Shown: positions 1-12,174, numbered from the stretch's first letter. The stretch is 64,000 nucleotides of DNA from Rapana venosa (GCA_028751875.1 CM054135.1:9655439-9719438); one strand, 5' to 3'. A program made the numbers and translations. Notes: a model not told the origin generated them from the letters alone.

Positions 1-51
1 GTTTAGTGTAGTGTAGTCAGTGTAGTGTAGTGTAGTGTAGTGTAGTGCAGT

Positions 52-110
52 GCAGAAAGGCAGAACAGGTTTTAACATGTGCGCAAGATGTTCTTGTGTG
101 TGTGTTTGTG
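52..110 (-). mobile_element. SINE family A fragment merging into a GT tract
   Basis: GCAGAACAGGTTTTAACATG and TGCGCAAGATGTTCT match the middle of family A seen at 19630-19680. Beyond this the SINE's GCGTGCGTTCGCACA stretch is replaced by an expanded (GT)n array. Confidence 0.65.
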
Positions 111-214
111 TGTGTGCATGCATGTGTACGCGTGTGTGCATGCATGTGCATGCATGTGTGTCTGCATGCACCTCCTGCTTGACCCCCCTCTCTTTCTCGT
201 GTGTGTCCCCCACC

Positions 215-222
215 CTCTCTCT

Positions 223-277
<55 letters not shown>
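215..277 (+). repeat. (CT)n microsatellite
   Basis: A nearly pure CT run. Confidence 0.95.
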
Positions 278-279
<2 letters not shown>

Positions 280-299
280 AGTAAACACATATTGTACAT

Positions 300-777
300 G
301 TATACAAATAGATCTATAAGCTATATACTTGTGAATTAGTGCTTACACAAGTATATATATATTTCATGGTGTTTCTACATGAATCTTTAGAAATTCATAA
401 GCATCACAATAACTTTACATACATGTACACACATGTGAGAATAAACCTATAAATAAACCACACATTATATTTACTTATCATATGTGCACACACTGCCTGC
501 ACAAATGCTTCTTGCCACCACAGCTCAAAAGTTCAAGCGAGATAGCCCCCATCCTCCCTTACATCTTTTTATCTCCATGACCATTTCCATCCTCTATCCT
601 TACATCACTTGACTTTCTTTTTTTCTTTTTTCTTTTTTCATCTAAAGAAAAAAAAGAGAGGAAAACAGAACAAGAAAGGCTTGAACAGTGAACTGCTATC
701 TTTCGCCATCCTCAACAAAGGAAGGAGAAGAGGAAGCTGAGTAACACACATATCTAGCGTTTTTTCCTTTTTTTCTT
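300..777. other. Unique AT-rich DNA, no feature seen
   Basis: It holds short A/T runs and a T-rich stretch with its complement (604-655). No coding pattern or known repeat was found. Confidence 0.5.
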
Positions 778-939
778 TTTCTTTTTTTTTTTTTTTTTTT
801 TTTTTGGGGGGGGTGCCTCAGGCAATAAGGAAATGTATTATCAGGTCAAATGACTTTTGTTATAAAGGGTGCATGAAATCAATGAGATAGAGGGGAAAGG
901 AAGACTAAAACTGCAAAAGGGAAGAGAAGAGAGGTGAGA

Positions 940-1530
940 TAAGAGGGGGGGGGGTGGGTGAGAGAGTCACAGTCACAGAGAGACAGAGACAAGAGAGGAG
1001 AGGAGGGAGGAGAGAGGAGAGAGAGAGAGAGAGAGGAGGGAGGAGAAGAGAGAGAGAGAGACTAACAGACACAAAGAGACTGACAATGACAGACATATGG
1101 GCCAGATAGAAATTGTTCTCATGCAGAGTCATTCTCAAGTCAGAGATAGAATCAAAATCAGTCCAATATTTGGTGTTAGATTCTGTTGGTAAACACAGAC
1201 AGCCAGACTGCAGAAATAGGATGAAGATGGACAGAAGGCAGACAAATCTGGAGGACGGGGAAGAAAAGACAACATTGAAGTATAGGGAGACAGAATAATT
1301 ATGAGAAAAAGAGAAAGGGGGAGAGGGGGGGAGAGAGGGGGAGAGAGGGAGAGGAAGAGGGGGGTAATAAGTCGAAGAGAAGACAGACACCGAGACAGAT
1401 CTGGAGGACAGGAGAGAAAAGACAACATGAGGGGCAGTGGGACACAGAATATTTAAAGAAAGAGAGAGAGAGGGAGAGATAGATACAGAGACAGACAGAC
1501 AAAGAGACAGACAGACAGACAGACAAAAAC
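940..1530 (+). repeat. Purine-rich (GA)n and (ACAG)n stretch
   Basis: Repeated GA blocks and ACAGACAG steps. The long minus-strand frame here is Ser/Leu low-complexity translation and not a gene. Confidence 0.8.
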
Positions 1531-1920
1531 ACAGAGACAAAGACAAACACAAAAACGTTGAGACACAAAACAGACACAGAGTTTTAAAAAGACCCAAGAC
1601 AGACTGACTCTCACTCACTGAGACAGCAACAAAGAGACACTCGAGAAGAAGAAACGTTAACCTCCCACAAAAGTCAGCCCGGCTAGACATTTTCCACATG
1701 TACAGAAGACATTAGTCACAAGAAGGCCTCCTTTCTTCTTTCTTAGCAAGAGGGAAAGACAAATAGGACAAGGAGGCAAAGACAAAGACAAAAAAAAAAA
1801 AACAGACAGACACAGAACTCAGGGCTATGTAATGTAATGTCAGGTAACAGACAGTAGGATAATGTCACATCATGATCATCATGTCACGTAGTGTCAAGTC
1901 ATGTTGCACCATGCAAGAGG

Positions 1921-2006
1921 AAACTTGTAGTTAAGGTAATGTAGTGTAATGCAGTGCAATGTAAAACTTGTAGTTAAGGTAATGTAGTGTAATGCAGTGC
2001 AATGTA
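1921..2006 (+). repeat. Two tandem copies of a 43-bp unit
   Basis: AAACTTGTAGTTAAGGTAAT followed by GTAGTGTAATGCAGTGCAAT occurs at 1921 and again at 1964. The unit itself is made of pentamer-like RTGYA steps. Confidence 0.85.
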
Positions 2007-2496
2007 AACTGCAATGCAGAGTAAGTGAATACTTGTGAAACACACATTGTCTTGAAGTAAACCTAAAGCACTGAAGTGAATGAAATTGAAAATAAGCCAT
2101 GATTTTTTTTTATACTGTAAAAGTAAAAGTCATTTCAGATAAAAATAATTTTTGAAACTTTTTTCAATTAAGATAGACCAGAATTGTGACAAAACTTAAA
2201 CTGAGAGTTGAGAAATCTCAGGACTTCAGAGATGAGAACATAGTAATAAAAACTGAGAAAAAGGGCAGACACCCAGAAAGAATTTAAAAGAAGAAGAAAA
2301 AGAAGAAAAACAAGAAGAACAAGAGCAAGAACAAGACCAAGAAGAAAGACAGACTGACAATACTGACAACACAAATTGACAAAGACACAAACGGCAATTA
2401 AGTGTTGAGGGTCATAAACTAAAAGACTAAACCAAAAAATTCAAACACAAAGAAAATAGCCAACTAACATTCACACACACATACGCACACATACAA

Positions 2497-2497
<1 letters not shown>

Positions 2498-2538
<41 letters not shown>

Positions 2539-2542
2539 ACTT
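2498..2542 (+). repeat. (AC)n microsatellite
   Basis: An AC run next to the candidate Cys-rich exon. Confidence 0.95.
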
Positions 2543-2554
2543 GTCAGTACTCAC

Positions 2555-2622
2555 AGTTTTCAGGTTTGTCTGTCTCACACAGTCACTGCATACACTGCCA
2601 CAATGACTTGTGAGCTGTCCGC
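2555..2622 (-). CDS. Candidate Cys-rich exon, protein unknown
   Basis: A good acceptor (TTTTGTTGCAG) and donor (ACT|GTGAGTAC) bound 68 nt with one open frame, two bases plus 22 codons, reading GQLTSHCGSVCSDCVRQTNL and KT. The C-x3-C-x2-C spacing with a preceding His suggests part of a zinc-binding module. It could be a downstream exon of the unidentified gene, but at least one exon between 2622 and 11546 would be needed to reconcile phases. It may also be chance. Confidence 0.28.
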
Positions 2623-2765
2623 CTGCAACAAAACACACAACAGTCCAATAAATCCATCATTGGATATGAACGAATGAATCAATCAAATAAAGAAATGACT
2701 GATTAAATAAAGTAATAAATAAACAAACCTCAAAAACTGAAAAAATATACGGAATAACCAGACTG

Positions 2766-3215
2766 ACTTTTTCCTTAACTCCTTAAGGAGTCACTGGCTA
2801 CTGCCATAGTATGGGGACAGGATAGTGCAGTGGTCCGAGCACTCACTTTCCTCCAACCAATGTTAAGCAGCATCGAGCATGGTCACCAATTGGGTGACCG
2901 TTTGCACGCCTTGGTTTCAGTACAGTTCCCCCAGTTCACCCAGCTGTAAATGGGTACCTGCCCTCTTTAGGGTCAGGGAAGGTAAAGCAGTGAGGGCAAG
3001 GAGATGGGCGCCACCCTCAATAAGCTGGCCCCTGGAGAAGCTGATGTCTGATGCCTCACTCCCCTACGTCCACATAGATTATGGGACACCTTTACCTTTA
3101 CCTTTGCCACCTATAGTATGGGGCACTGCACTGAATTTTCCTGACAAGTGTGTTTTGGGCAAATTGAACATAGTGGAAACCATCCCTCTCCAGACAGTAG
3201 ACTGCATTACTTTCA
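2766..3215 (+). repeat. Family D repeat split by SINE B
   Basis: The left part ends TAACTCCTTAAGGAGTCACT and GCCATAGTATGGGG. The right part resumes at 3113 with GCACTGCACTGAATTTTCCT and CCATCCCTCTCCAGACAGTA. SINE B occupies 2817-3112 between them. Confidence 0.7.
2817..3112 (+). mobile_element. SINE family B (tRNA/5S rRNA chimera), full copy with target-site duplication
   Basis: The element starts ACAGGATAGTGCAGTGGTCC (degraded tRNA A box). It continues with a 5S-like block (TTAAGCAGCATCGAGCATGG ... TTGGGTGACCG) and ends in TTTACC repeats. It is flanked by the 11-bp direct repeat ATAGTATGGGG at 2806-2816 and 3113-3123 and interrupts a family D repeat, so its boundaries are firm. Confidence 0.85.
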
Positions 3216-3296
3216 TCTTTAAAACGAACTTCAAGCCTGTGAATTTTTACCACAATGTTTGTTCACTAAACAGAAAGACAACCAAAAAATGAATTT

Positions 3297-3324
<28 letters not shown>
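3297..3324 (+). repeat. 28-base poly-G
   Basis: An uninterrupted G run, the longest in the window. Confidence 0.95.
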
Positions 3325-3327
<3 letters not shown>

Positions 3328-3629
3328 TTGGAAATTATCTTTACATGAATTCTCCTCCTTCTTCTCCCTTGACTCCCCTGAAAGTCATTGTGGGCACTGC
3401 ACTGTAAAGTTCACTTTTATGTCAGTCGACAGCCAATGCCTGGGTCTCTGCAACAGTTTTCCCTGTCCGTTCTGCAGTATTGCCAGCAACACTTCATAGT
3501 ACATCAATACCTAGCTTTAAAAAAGCATGCCTTCATTAAAATAAAATAAAAATTCAGGATGAAGACAACTGTTATTCATTGTTAAAAATGTAATGTCCAT
3601 ACCTCAGTTTTCATTTCAAACAAACAAAC

Positions 3630-3630
<1 letters not shown>

Positions 3631-3672
<42 letters not shown>
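3631..3672 (+). repeat. (AC)n microsatellite
   Basis: A pure AC run. Confidence 0.95.
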
Positions 3673-3674
<2 letters not shown>

Positions 3675-4114
3675 CGTTTTTATCACACCCCAAAAAAACA
3701 AACACACACAAAAACCACCCCCACCATGATGAAACAAAGATATGCACAAAAATTTGTTATGCCAAATGTACACATCCCTGTGACTGTGTTCGGCAAGCAA
3801 GCAGACAAACAGTCTAAGACACAAAATGGTACGTACTTAAAGGGAAAAAAAACATGACATTCTCCTAACCTGACTTAGCGCACGCAAGGTAAAGGAATTT
3901 TCAAAGCAGCTGATAAGAGTGGGAGTTGTTGGTGTACCTGTTGTAATGTTAAGTGGTTTCCATTGTCTAGTGAAAGAGAGAGATGAATGCATAGTATGTA
4001 TACATACATGTACATAAGCGAACTAGTTTCCTTCCTTCCTTCCTTACACAACTGGTTAATTAAATGTGCTTATGAATAATTCTTACAGGTGTGACTAGCT
4101 AGTGTAATTGTTTT

Positions 4115-4325
4115 TGTGTGCAGAGAGAGAGAAATGGATGGAGAGAGTGAGAGAGAGAGAGAGGGAGAGGGGAAAAGAGACACAGAGACAGACAGACAGA
4201 GAAGGCAGGCACTGGCGTGTGTAAGTGTGTGTGTGCATGTGTGTGTGTGCAAGTGTGTATGCAGGTTTGCATGCATATGCTTGTGACACCTGCATGTATG
4301 GGTGCATGCATGTCTACAGGCGTGC
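4115..4325 (+). repeat. (GA)n then (GT)n/(GCAT)n tract
   Basis: GA blocks to 4170, ACAG steps, then GTGTGCATG repeats. Confidence 0.85.
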
Positions 4326-4588
4326 GCACAAACACAGTCATTTAAACAACATGCATAAACTGATACATACCTCCCTACCTACCTGCCTGTTAACATCATA
4401 CATACATTTAAACATCTACATAACTATCTTTTACTATCTCACACTGCTTCTTGGCAAAAATCATAAACATCTAAAAACCAAAAATATCTTCCGACTTCAA
4501 AATGTGTACACGTACATTCCCATGAACATCACAATCTTACCCTCCTTCTTGACAAAAATCAGTTACTTACATCAAAAAACCAAAAATA

Positions 4589-4702
<114 letters not shown>

Positions 4703-5219
4703 CAGATAAGCAAGGGCATGATTGTGCTGTGCATCTTCATGAATACACATCTTCCAGCATCCTTATCCTGCTTCTTGGCACCCAAAAAAAAAAAAAAAAA
4801 TCAGTCACATCTAGAAACCAAAAATATCAGATTTCATTTTCAACCTACCCACCCCCCACCCCCACCCACCCACCCCCCAAAAAAGGGGGGAAAAAAAAGC
4901 AGAAAAAGAGATTAGAGCAGATAAGCGAGAGGATGATTCCCCCAGCCTCCAGAGTTCAAAAACCTCAGCTGCTGCTAGTGCCAGAGTGACTGACTGAGAC
5001 TGACTGACTGACTGAGACTGTGTGCAGGGGTGTTCAGGTCTGCTGCTACCTCGCTGGGACACTCACTCACTCTGCCTTCTTCTGCACACTGCTGCTAGCA
5101 CCATCAAACTAGTGTGTGAACACAGTCAACAGTACACCAGAGAAGATCAAAGATTTGGAAACTGAGGAAAGTGGAACAAACTTTTGTTATAAATAATATC
5201 TTCCTCGTATGACAACGCC

Positions 5220-5412
5220 GACTTGAATTCTTCCTGAACTCCCTGAGGAGTTGCCAGGACAGTGTACTGAATTTTGTTCAGGATGTTGTCATAAGCAAGT
5301 TTTTTACAAAAATCCTAAGTAGCAGGGTGCATGGTGGGTATTCATGTTGTCCATCCATCCATCCCACTGGCCATAGCCGGCATACTATACTCTTCTACGA
5401 AAGGTGGATGGG

Positions 5413-5499
<87 letters not shown>

Positions 5500-5785
5500 A
5501 TTCCTTTAACGGGCTGGGTGCATAGTATCTAGTCTTCTCCTGTGCTTGTGAATTTGCAAGAGGCCTGCCTGCTAGCCTCAGCTGACACATTCCAAATTCA
5601 CAGCAGCTCATATCATAGTACAGGTTGCAAGCTGGGTATGTTCGTGTTTCCAAAACGCACGGAACGCTGACATGAATTACAGGATCCTGAACATGCATAT
5701 TTGATCTTCTGCATGTGTGTGTATGACAGGAATTATGGCACTTCATGTTGACCTGGGAGATTGTAAAGACCCCTACCCCTAAATC
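5220..5785 (+). repeat. Family D repeat interrupted by (CT)n
   Basis: It has CCTGAACTCCCTGAGGAGTT at the left. After the (CT)n tract (5415-5495) it continues with GGTTGCAAGCTGGGTATGTT, CTGACATGAATTACAGGATC, GCATATTTGATCTTCTGCAT and GTTGACCTGGGAGATTGTAA. Confidence 0.68.
5415..5495 (+). repeat. (CT)n microsatellite
   Basis: About 40 CT units without interruption, inside a family D repeat. Confidence 0.96.
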
Positions 5786-5799
5786 ACCAGACAACTGTC

Positions 5800-7680
5800 T
5801 TACCTGTCTCAGTTTGTTGTCTGGCAGTAATTCTGTTAACGAGGGGTCTGAGCGCTAGTTAAAGTTGGTTGTCTTTTCCTTTATTTCCTGAATCCCCTCA
5901 GTTCATCAAGTGAAATTTGAAGCAAAATAGAGTTTTTATGCTGAAACACTTTTTTCAAATTGTTGATATCCTGCTTTTTTTTTTGCTTTTTTTTTTTTTT
6001 TTTGGGGGGGGGGGGGGGGGGGAGTCTGCATATTCTTCTTTTTGTGAATTTTTCCTTTTGTTTTTTACTGCTTTGGGGAAATTTTTGTTGTTGTTTTTGG
6101 CTTTGTTTATATTTGGTGGGGAGGGGGGTGTCTTTTTTTTTTTTTTTTGGAGGGGGATGGGTGTCTATGTTGTTGTTGTTGTTGGCTTAGTTTGTTGGTT
6201 GGTTTTTTTCTTATTGCAATTTCTTTTTATTGGTTGATCAGTTGGCTTAATTGCTTTAAAAAATGTGAGAAAAAAAGCACAAGATCAGCTTTCATAATTT
6301 TTTAAAAGATTCAACAAGTTTATGTTAGATGTTCTAGTCTCTGGCTCAAGAAAAGGAGAGAGGGCAGAGACTTCTTCATGGCCTGCTCTTGAAAGCACAC
6401 ACACACACACTGATAAAAAAAATGTTTTAAAAAAGAAAGAAAAACAACAACAAAACTGACAATTTTCTGAGAACAACTTGATGACATTTCAAGCACTTTC
6501 ATTTTATCTTTTTTAGAGGGTTCAATTTATATAGAAATTTTATCCAATTAAGATGAAATGCATTAAAAATGATAAAAAGTGACCTGCCATTGCTTATGTT
6601 AACTATTAGCCGGATAACATTTTATGACTGTGAAATAAAATGAATTTTATAAACAAACAGACTTCTTAGTTTTGGGTTTGTTTGTTTTTTTCAATCCTGG
6701 ATGCATGCCAAATTTTAGAAATCTTGAATAGTGACTTTTACCTATGAACATCCAATGATCGACAGTTGAAAAGTACACAGACACACTCCCCCACACACAC
6801 CCATACACACACACAATGGTCATGAAATATAAAATGTATCGTCTCCCTAAGTCCTAACACACCCACACTCACACAACCACATGCACACTTCTTCGATCCC
6901 ATCAATGTACGAGAGAGATGGGGGGGGATTGAATAGATCTATGTGTTTCTTTTTCTCAGGTCTTACAGACAAGACCACCAAAACCTGACCAAAAAAAGAT
7001 GAAATAACTGGTCATGACTCAGAAGACAAGACAACACAATCATTAAAAAAAAAATCATGGGACAGAAACATATACACACACAAGCAAACAACTGAGCTCT
7101 AATATTTAGAGAAAATGCCAGCATCACTCCCATCAGTAAAGTTCTGTCTCCACAGTCTATGTGCACACACATATGCACACAACCATGCGCATGTCTGCAC
7201 ACACGGATGTAATGGAATGACTCAAGGATGCAAGCAGGCAGCAGGTGATGACAGAAAAGCGGCATCTGCCTCAGACTCAGAGATACAGGTATGTATGTGT
7301 GTTATCTGAGGACCTTCCAGACGGAATCAATTAGCTCACGGACAGATGATGTGTGAGGGATTATCTTATCTGCTGCTGCAGACATGCAGCATTGGTGATG
7401 GCTTTACACCTCCTGGATGGATAGATAGGCCTGGGTAGGACACCCAGGGCACTGGATGACCCTCAACACTTAAAGCCTTTCATCCTTACAGCACTCTTTA
7501 ACAACATGAACCTGTGGATGTAAGGATTTTATTTTGTTCTGTCTCAGTGTCTGTCTATCTATCTGTCTGTCTCAGTCAGCCAGTGTCTGTATCTTTTTAA
7601 CTAAGCAGGCAGAACAATAAGAACAAAAATGGCTCTGAAGTGAATACTTTTACTCCTGGTAAATAACGATTTAAAAAATA
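5800..7680. other. Unique DNA with T-runs, no gene recognised
   Basis: It has poly-T/poly-G at 5975-6022 and 6130-6160. One stretch (7216-7275) reads DDRKAASASDSEIQ before a donor-like CAG|GTATGT on the plus strand, but no convincing acceptor lies upstream. Nothing else is supported. Confidence 0.4.
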
Positions 7681-7737
7681 TCATTGTCACTGTCTTTGTC
7701 ATTCTGTCTCTCTAAACAATTGCTGTCATTGTCTGTC

Positions 7738-7740
<3 letters not shown>

Positions 7741-7794
<54 letters not shown>

Positions 7795-7803
7795 CTCTCT
7801 CTC
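7741..7803 (+). repeat. (CT)n microsatellite
   Basis: CT run with one TT interruption. Confidence 0.95.
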
Positions 7804-8120
7804 CCCTTTCTCTCCATCCCCAATTCCAGCCCTTCCAAGGTGTCACCACATACTGAATATTTCATTTCAGCCAGATCAGTCCTGCCAAAAGATCCACTAG
7901 TTGCAGCTGGCACATGACTACCTGCTCCCTTCCATTCATTGGTGAAGCCTTGGATATGTTTTGCTGGCTAGTATTTTCCTGTTGCTAGTACAATAACTCA
8001 CTGACCACTGAAATGAGTTAGGAGATCTTTCACATTTATGATTTACAAACTTGTCTTTTGCAAGCATGTAATGGTGCAATGGGAATAAAAAGACACTGTC
8101 AAGTGTGCTGGTGAACTGAA

Positions 8121-8128
8121 GTGTGTGT

Positions 8129-8171
<43 letters not shown>

Positions 8172-8372
8172 TGTCTGTCTGTCTGTGTGTGTGTGTGTGT
8201 CTGTGTGTGTGTGTCTGTGTCTGTGTGTCTGTGTGTGCATGTGTGCATATCACTGTGTGTGTGTGTGTGTGTCTGTCTGTCTGCATGTGTGTGATGTGTG
8301 TCACTGTGTGTGTTACTGTGCGCGTGTTTGTGTGCATGTCTGTAGTGTGTGTGTGTGTGTGTGTGTGTGTCC
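8121..8372 (+). repeat. Compound (GT)n/(CTGT)n tract
   Basis: A 250-bp stretch of GT with CTGT and GCAT interruptions. Confidence 0.93.
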
Positions 8373-9662
8373 GTCTCAGTGACTGTTTGTCCATCTGCCT
8401 ACCTGCTCATGTCTGTATCTGGCCACGCCTATGCAAGCACACATGCATGCCACATATGATTTTATGCACCCACTTGTGTGTACGGTCAATGTATATGCTT
8501 GCTGTACATGAACAGCAACAGGTGCATACCTAGCAGCACACACAATTTTGAACAGCATGTGTTGTTAATGTTGTTTTTTTATACTCTGAGCTTACTGAAG
8601 CAAACAACAATAACAAGGTTCATGGCATTTCAGCTGTTCACTTTGAGGATTAATGAGCTTTTGTATGAGCGTAAACAGCTCACTTCTTCAACTCTGTAAG
8701 TCACATGTGTACTTATTGCAAGCAGCATTGTTTTTCTTATTATTTAAAAAAAAATAGGGGGGGGGGGGGTCAATCATTTTACCTTTAAAGGTGCTGACAT
8801 GTGACTAAACATGTGTTTTCAACACATAAAAGTTTATAAACTTTTGTCACCACAACCAGTTTTAAACTCTTTTCCTTTTTTTGGGGGGGATCCAAAATTT
8901 GAAATAAAAATTATGGAAGAGAACAAATGGCCACATATATAAATTCCAAACATTATTATTATTATTATGTTGTTGTTGTTGTTGTTGTTATTGTTATTGT
9001 TATAATTTGAAATATAAGTATCTCTTTCTGTATAATTCTAATTTTGTGTTTTCTCTTCAGTGTGTATCACTATTACTCTGTGTGTGTGTGTGGAGGGGGG
9101 GGTAGGTAGGTGTGTGTGTGTGCGTGTGCATACGTGCATGCGTGCGTGCATGCGTGCACATATGCGTGAATGCGTAGAAAGGAAAGAATGAAAAGAAAGC
9201 ATGGAGAAAACAGCAAAGTGAAACAAACAGCAACAACAACAATAAAAGAAGAAGACACACCGACAAACAGAGAGAAAGATAGACAGATAGAAAATTAAAA
9301 TACGAAAAAGAACACACACACACACACAAAAAAGGAAGAAACATACAATCAAAGAAAACAATCAAACAAAAAAAACAATGACACAAAGACAAAACAGGAA
9401 CCAAAACAAAAAAACAGAAAAACAGAAAACAAAACATTGTCAGTGAAAACTTGGCAGTGGAGGGGCAGGTTGTTCAAAACAACAAGCCTCCTCAGTTTCT
9501 ACAGTATTCTACAGCCCCCCGACTCTTCCTCTCTGTAGCAAGACTGCTGCCAAAGATGCGGTGCCAGACTTGCAGCCTACAGTCTAAGGGACACAACCCT
9601 TACTCAAGCGTCACAGGAATCGTCTAGAATGTAGTTGTACAGACAGGCAGAAAGTCAATGAG

Positions 9663-9856
9663 TCACACACATGCACACAAGCACACGCACACACACACAC
9701 ACGCACGCATGTGTATGCATGAACACACACACACACATACACCATCCACACACACATACATACTCACTCCTCAGTCACACACACACGAGCACACACATGC
9801 ACACACACAAAAGCACCATGCATAAAACCTTTGCACATATATTCACACACACACAC

Positions 9857-9900
<44 letters not shown>

Positions 9901-9902
9901 GC
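9663..9902 (+). repeat. Compound (AC)n tract
   Basis: AC-rich for 240 bp with ATGC and ATAC interruptions. Confidence 0.92.
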
Positions 9903-10102
9903 AATCTAGTAAATGTACGTGCATGCACACACACATACACTTAACTATTTTCAATATTCCAGCGTAAACACAGAACACACAATTCCAAGCCACTGATGTA
10001 AAAGAAACATCGAGGAAAGTGAAATAAAGACATTTATACTTTATCAAAAGAAAAACCTCTCTCACTGTTCATATCCCATTCAATGCATGTACATGAACAC
10101 AC

Positions 10103-10890
10103 AATAACTACAACAATAACACAGCAATAAGAAATTCACTTAATATATGTAATACCTTTACCTAATATGTGTTTGCACATTTCCTTCAGTCTGTGATCCC
10201 AAATTCACAATGTCATAAAGTTGATTCAGGTCTAAGACTTTACTCAATTTGTGTTTGCACATTTCTCAGGCCTTTGTTTGCAGCACTTGGTATGTGTGTG
10301 CGTGTGTCAAATAAAACCAAAAGGAACAAACGGGGAAGAGAAGGAGAGGGGGGGGGGGAGATTTTTAGTTAGAGCGAGCTTTCCTGTCTGCTCCTAGTTT
10401 TTCCTGGAGAGGGCAAGGCTCTCTCAGGTTCAGCCTGCCCTGACATGCTGCCTGAAAAAATTCACTTCAGGGTCCTATCGACTCCTTACTTAAGAAGTTG
10501 CAAGGAGAAGTGGTGCAAGTCCATTTTTCTTTGCCTGTACTGCTAGCAAGGTGAACGAGAGTCCAAATCATTAAGCACAATAATATTCCCTGAAATTGTG
10601 TGCATTTATAACCAATACTAGACAAAAGTTTGGTTGGGTTTGGGTTTTTTAAAGATCTCTCTCTCTCTCACTCACTCACTCTTGGGTTGTTTTTAAAGAC
10701 TCTCTCTCTCTCTCACTCACTCACTCTCTCACTCTCCTCTCTCTCTCTCTCTCCCTCTCATCGTCTCTCTCTCTCTCTCTCCTCTCTCCTCTCCTCTCCT
10801 CTTTAAACCCCACCCCGAACCACCACCCTCCCCCACACATCTCCATCCACCGCCCCTCCCACCATACCCCAAACTGGCTATCGCTTTTTC
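10103..10890 (+). repeat. Duplicated segment, copy 1
   Basis: It is collinear with 11503-12310 at an offset of about 1400 bp. Shared words in order: ACAATAACAC.GCAATAAGAAATTC, TTCCTTCAGTCTGTG, GTGTTTGCACATTTCT, CCTTTGTTTGC, CCTGTCTGCTCCT, CTCTCTCAGGT, CTCTCTCTCTCC and CCACCATACCCC. The two copies differ by many small indels, which is unusual for a biological duplication of one age. Confidence 0.75.
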
Positions 10891-10899
10891 TTCGTCTCT

Positions 10900-11480
10900 A
10901 AACCCCCCCCCCAATAAAACCCCATAAACACTCCCACCCAATAAACCCCTCTCACCTTCCCTTCCCAAATTAGAAATTTTACTCCCATCTTCTTTCTCCC
11001 TTTTCCCCTTTCCCTTTTTCCCTTTTCCCCCTTCCCCCCTTTTTGTTTCCCCCCCCCTTTTCCCCCCCCTTTTTTCCCCCCCCCCCTCACCCCCCTCCCC
11101 CCCCCCCCCCCCCCCCTCCTCCCCTCCCCCCCCTTCCCCCTTCTCCCCCCCTTCTATCCCCCCTCCTCCCCCTCTCCTTCCCCCCCCCCTCCCCCCTCCC
11201 TCCCCTTCCCTCCTTCCCTTTCCCCCTCCCCCTTTCTTCCCCCCCCTTTTTCCCCCCCCCTTTCCCCCCCCCCCCCCCCTTTCCTCCCCTTTCCTCTTTC
11301 CCCCCCCCTTTCCCCCTCTCCTCCGTTCCCCCTCCCTCCCCCCCCCCCCCCCCCCCCCCCAAAACCCCCCCCCCCCCTTCCCCCCTTTTTTCCATTTCTT
11401 TAAATTTGGGGTTTATTTTCCCCCCCCTCCTAAAACCCCCCTTCCAAAAATTGTTTTTCCTTTCTTCCCTTTCTCTTTTT
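10900..11480 (+). other. Poly-C / C+T block of suspicious quality
   Basis: Almost only C and T for some 500 bases, with repeated runs of 6-20 C. It stands exactly between the two copies of the duplicated segment. It looks like failed base calling at a read end rather than a natural array; the long Pro/Ser/Phe frame read from it is not a gene. Confidence 0.6.
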
Positions 11481-11545
11481 CCTTCCTTTTTACGGGCCCT
11501 TACTACAATAACACGCAATAAGAAATTCTCTTATTGAGGTAGTAC

Positions 11546-11600
11546 CTTCTGCTCTTCCTCGTGTTCCTGCAGCATCTCCTTCAGTCTGTGTCCCAAATCT
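11546..11600 (-). CDS. Candidate coiled-coil exon (probably of the gene starting at 18886)
   Basis: The minus strand reads one base plus DLGHRLKEMLQEHEEEQK, ending at AAG|GTACTA. The residue pattern is strongly helical and coiled-coil. One leading base completes the AG left by the exon at 18840-18886 as an Arg codon, so the two are phase-compatible. The exon sits in a noisy duplicated stretch; the other copy (near 10200) suggests GATCACAGACTG, giving I-W-D-H-R-L-K-E instead of D-L-G-H-R-L-K-E. The acceptor (TTGTAG) has a poor pyrimidine tract in this copy. The protein is not identified. Confidence 0.33.
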
Positions 11601-12138
11601 CTACAATTCTAGTTCCTTCAGGTCCTCATGACTTTACTTCTTGTGTTTGCACATTTCTAGCCTTTGTTTGCTGCTTGCCTGTCCATGTGCTGGCGTTGTC
11701 AATACTACCAAAAGATACCCCTAAATCGGTGCAATGAGAATGGCCAAGGGGTGTTTGGTGGGGGATTTTTGTTAATGCGTCTCCTCTCCTGTCTGCTCCT
11801 TATCTCTTTCCTGCGGTTGTTTTGCAAGGTCTCTCTCAGGTCTCAGCCTCCCAGTCACATGCCATGCCTCGACCAATCTCATCTTCACGTCCTCACTCTC
11901 TCTCCATCTCCCATTCCGGACATCTCGCCAAGTCCTTTTTCTTGCCTGTCATGTCCCTCGCTATCATCGACTCAGTCACCTCATAGCCACATAATTCTCC
12001 CTGCAACTGTTCTGCTTCATCAAACCAATATCTCAGTCACATCTCTCGCTCCTGGTCTTGTTCTCTCATGCTCTCTCTCTCTCTCCCTCTTCACTCTCGG
12101 CCTTTCGTTACACTCTCTCCTCGCTACTCATCACCTCT

Positions 12139-12139
<1 letters not shown>

Positions 12140-12169
<30 letters not shown>

Positions 12170-12174
12170 TGCTC

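Noticed and set aside
905..1699. 264-codon minus-strand frame
   Set aside because: It is Ser/Leu/Val low-complexity sequence from (GA)n and (ACAG)n tracts and shows no conserved motif.
5804..5870. Strong minus-strand donor CAG|GTAAGA
   Set aside because: The upstream sequence is adjacent to a family D repeat and gives no convincing coding frame.
7115..7309. Possible plus-strand exon ending DDRKAASASDSEIQ before CAG|GTATGT
   Set aside because: The donor is good but no acceptor with a pyrimidine tract lies upstream and the rest of the frame is AC-repeat translation. It is a single splice signal only.
11043..11537. Long Pro-rich frame (plus) and Gly-rich frame (minus)
   Set aside because: It is a pure translation of a C/T block of doubtful quality, with no domain, no codon structure and no splice context.
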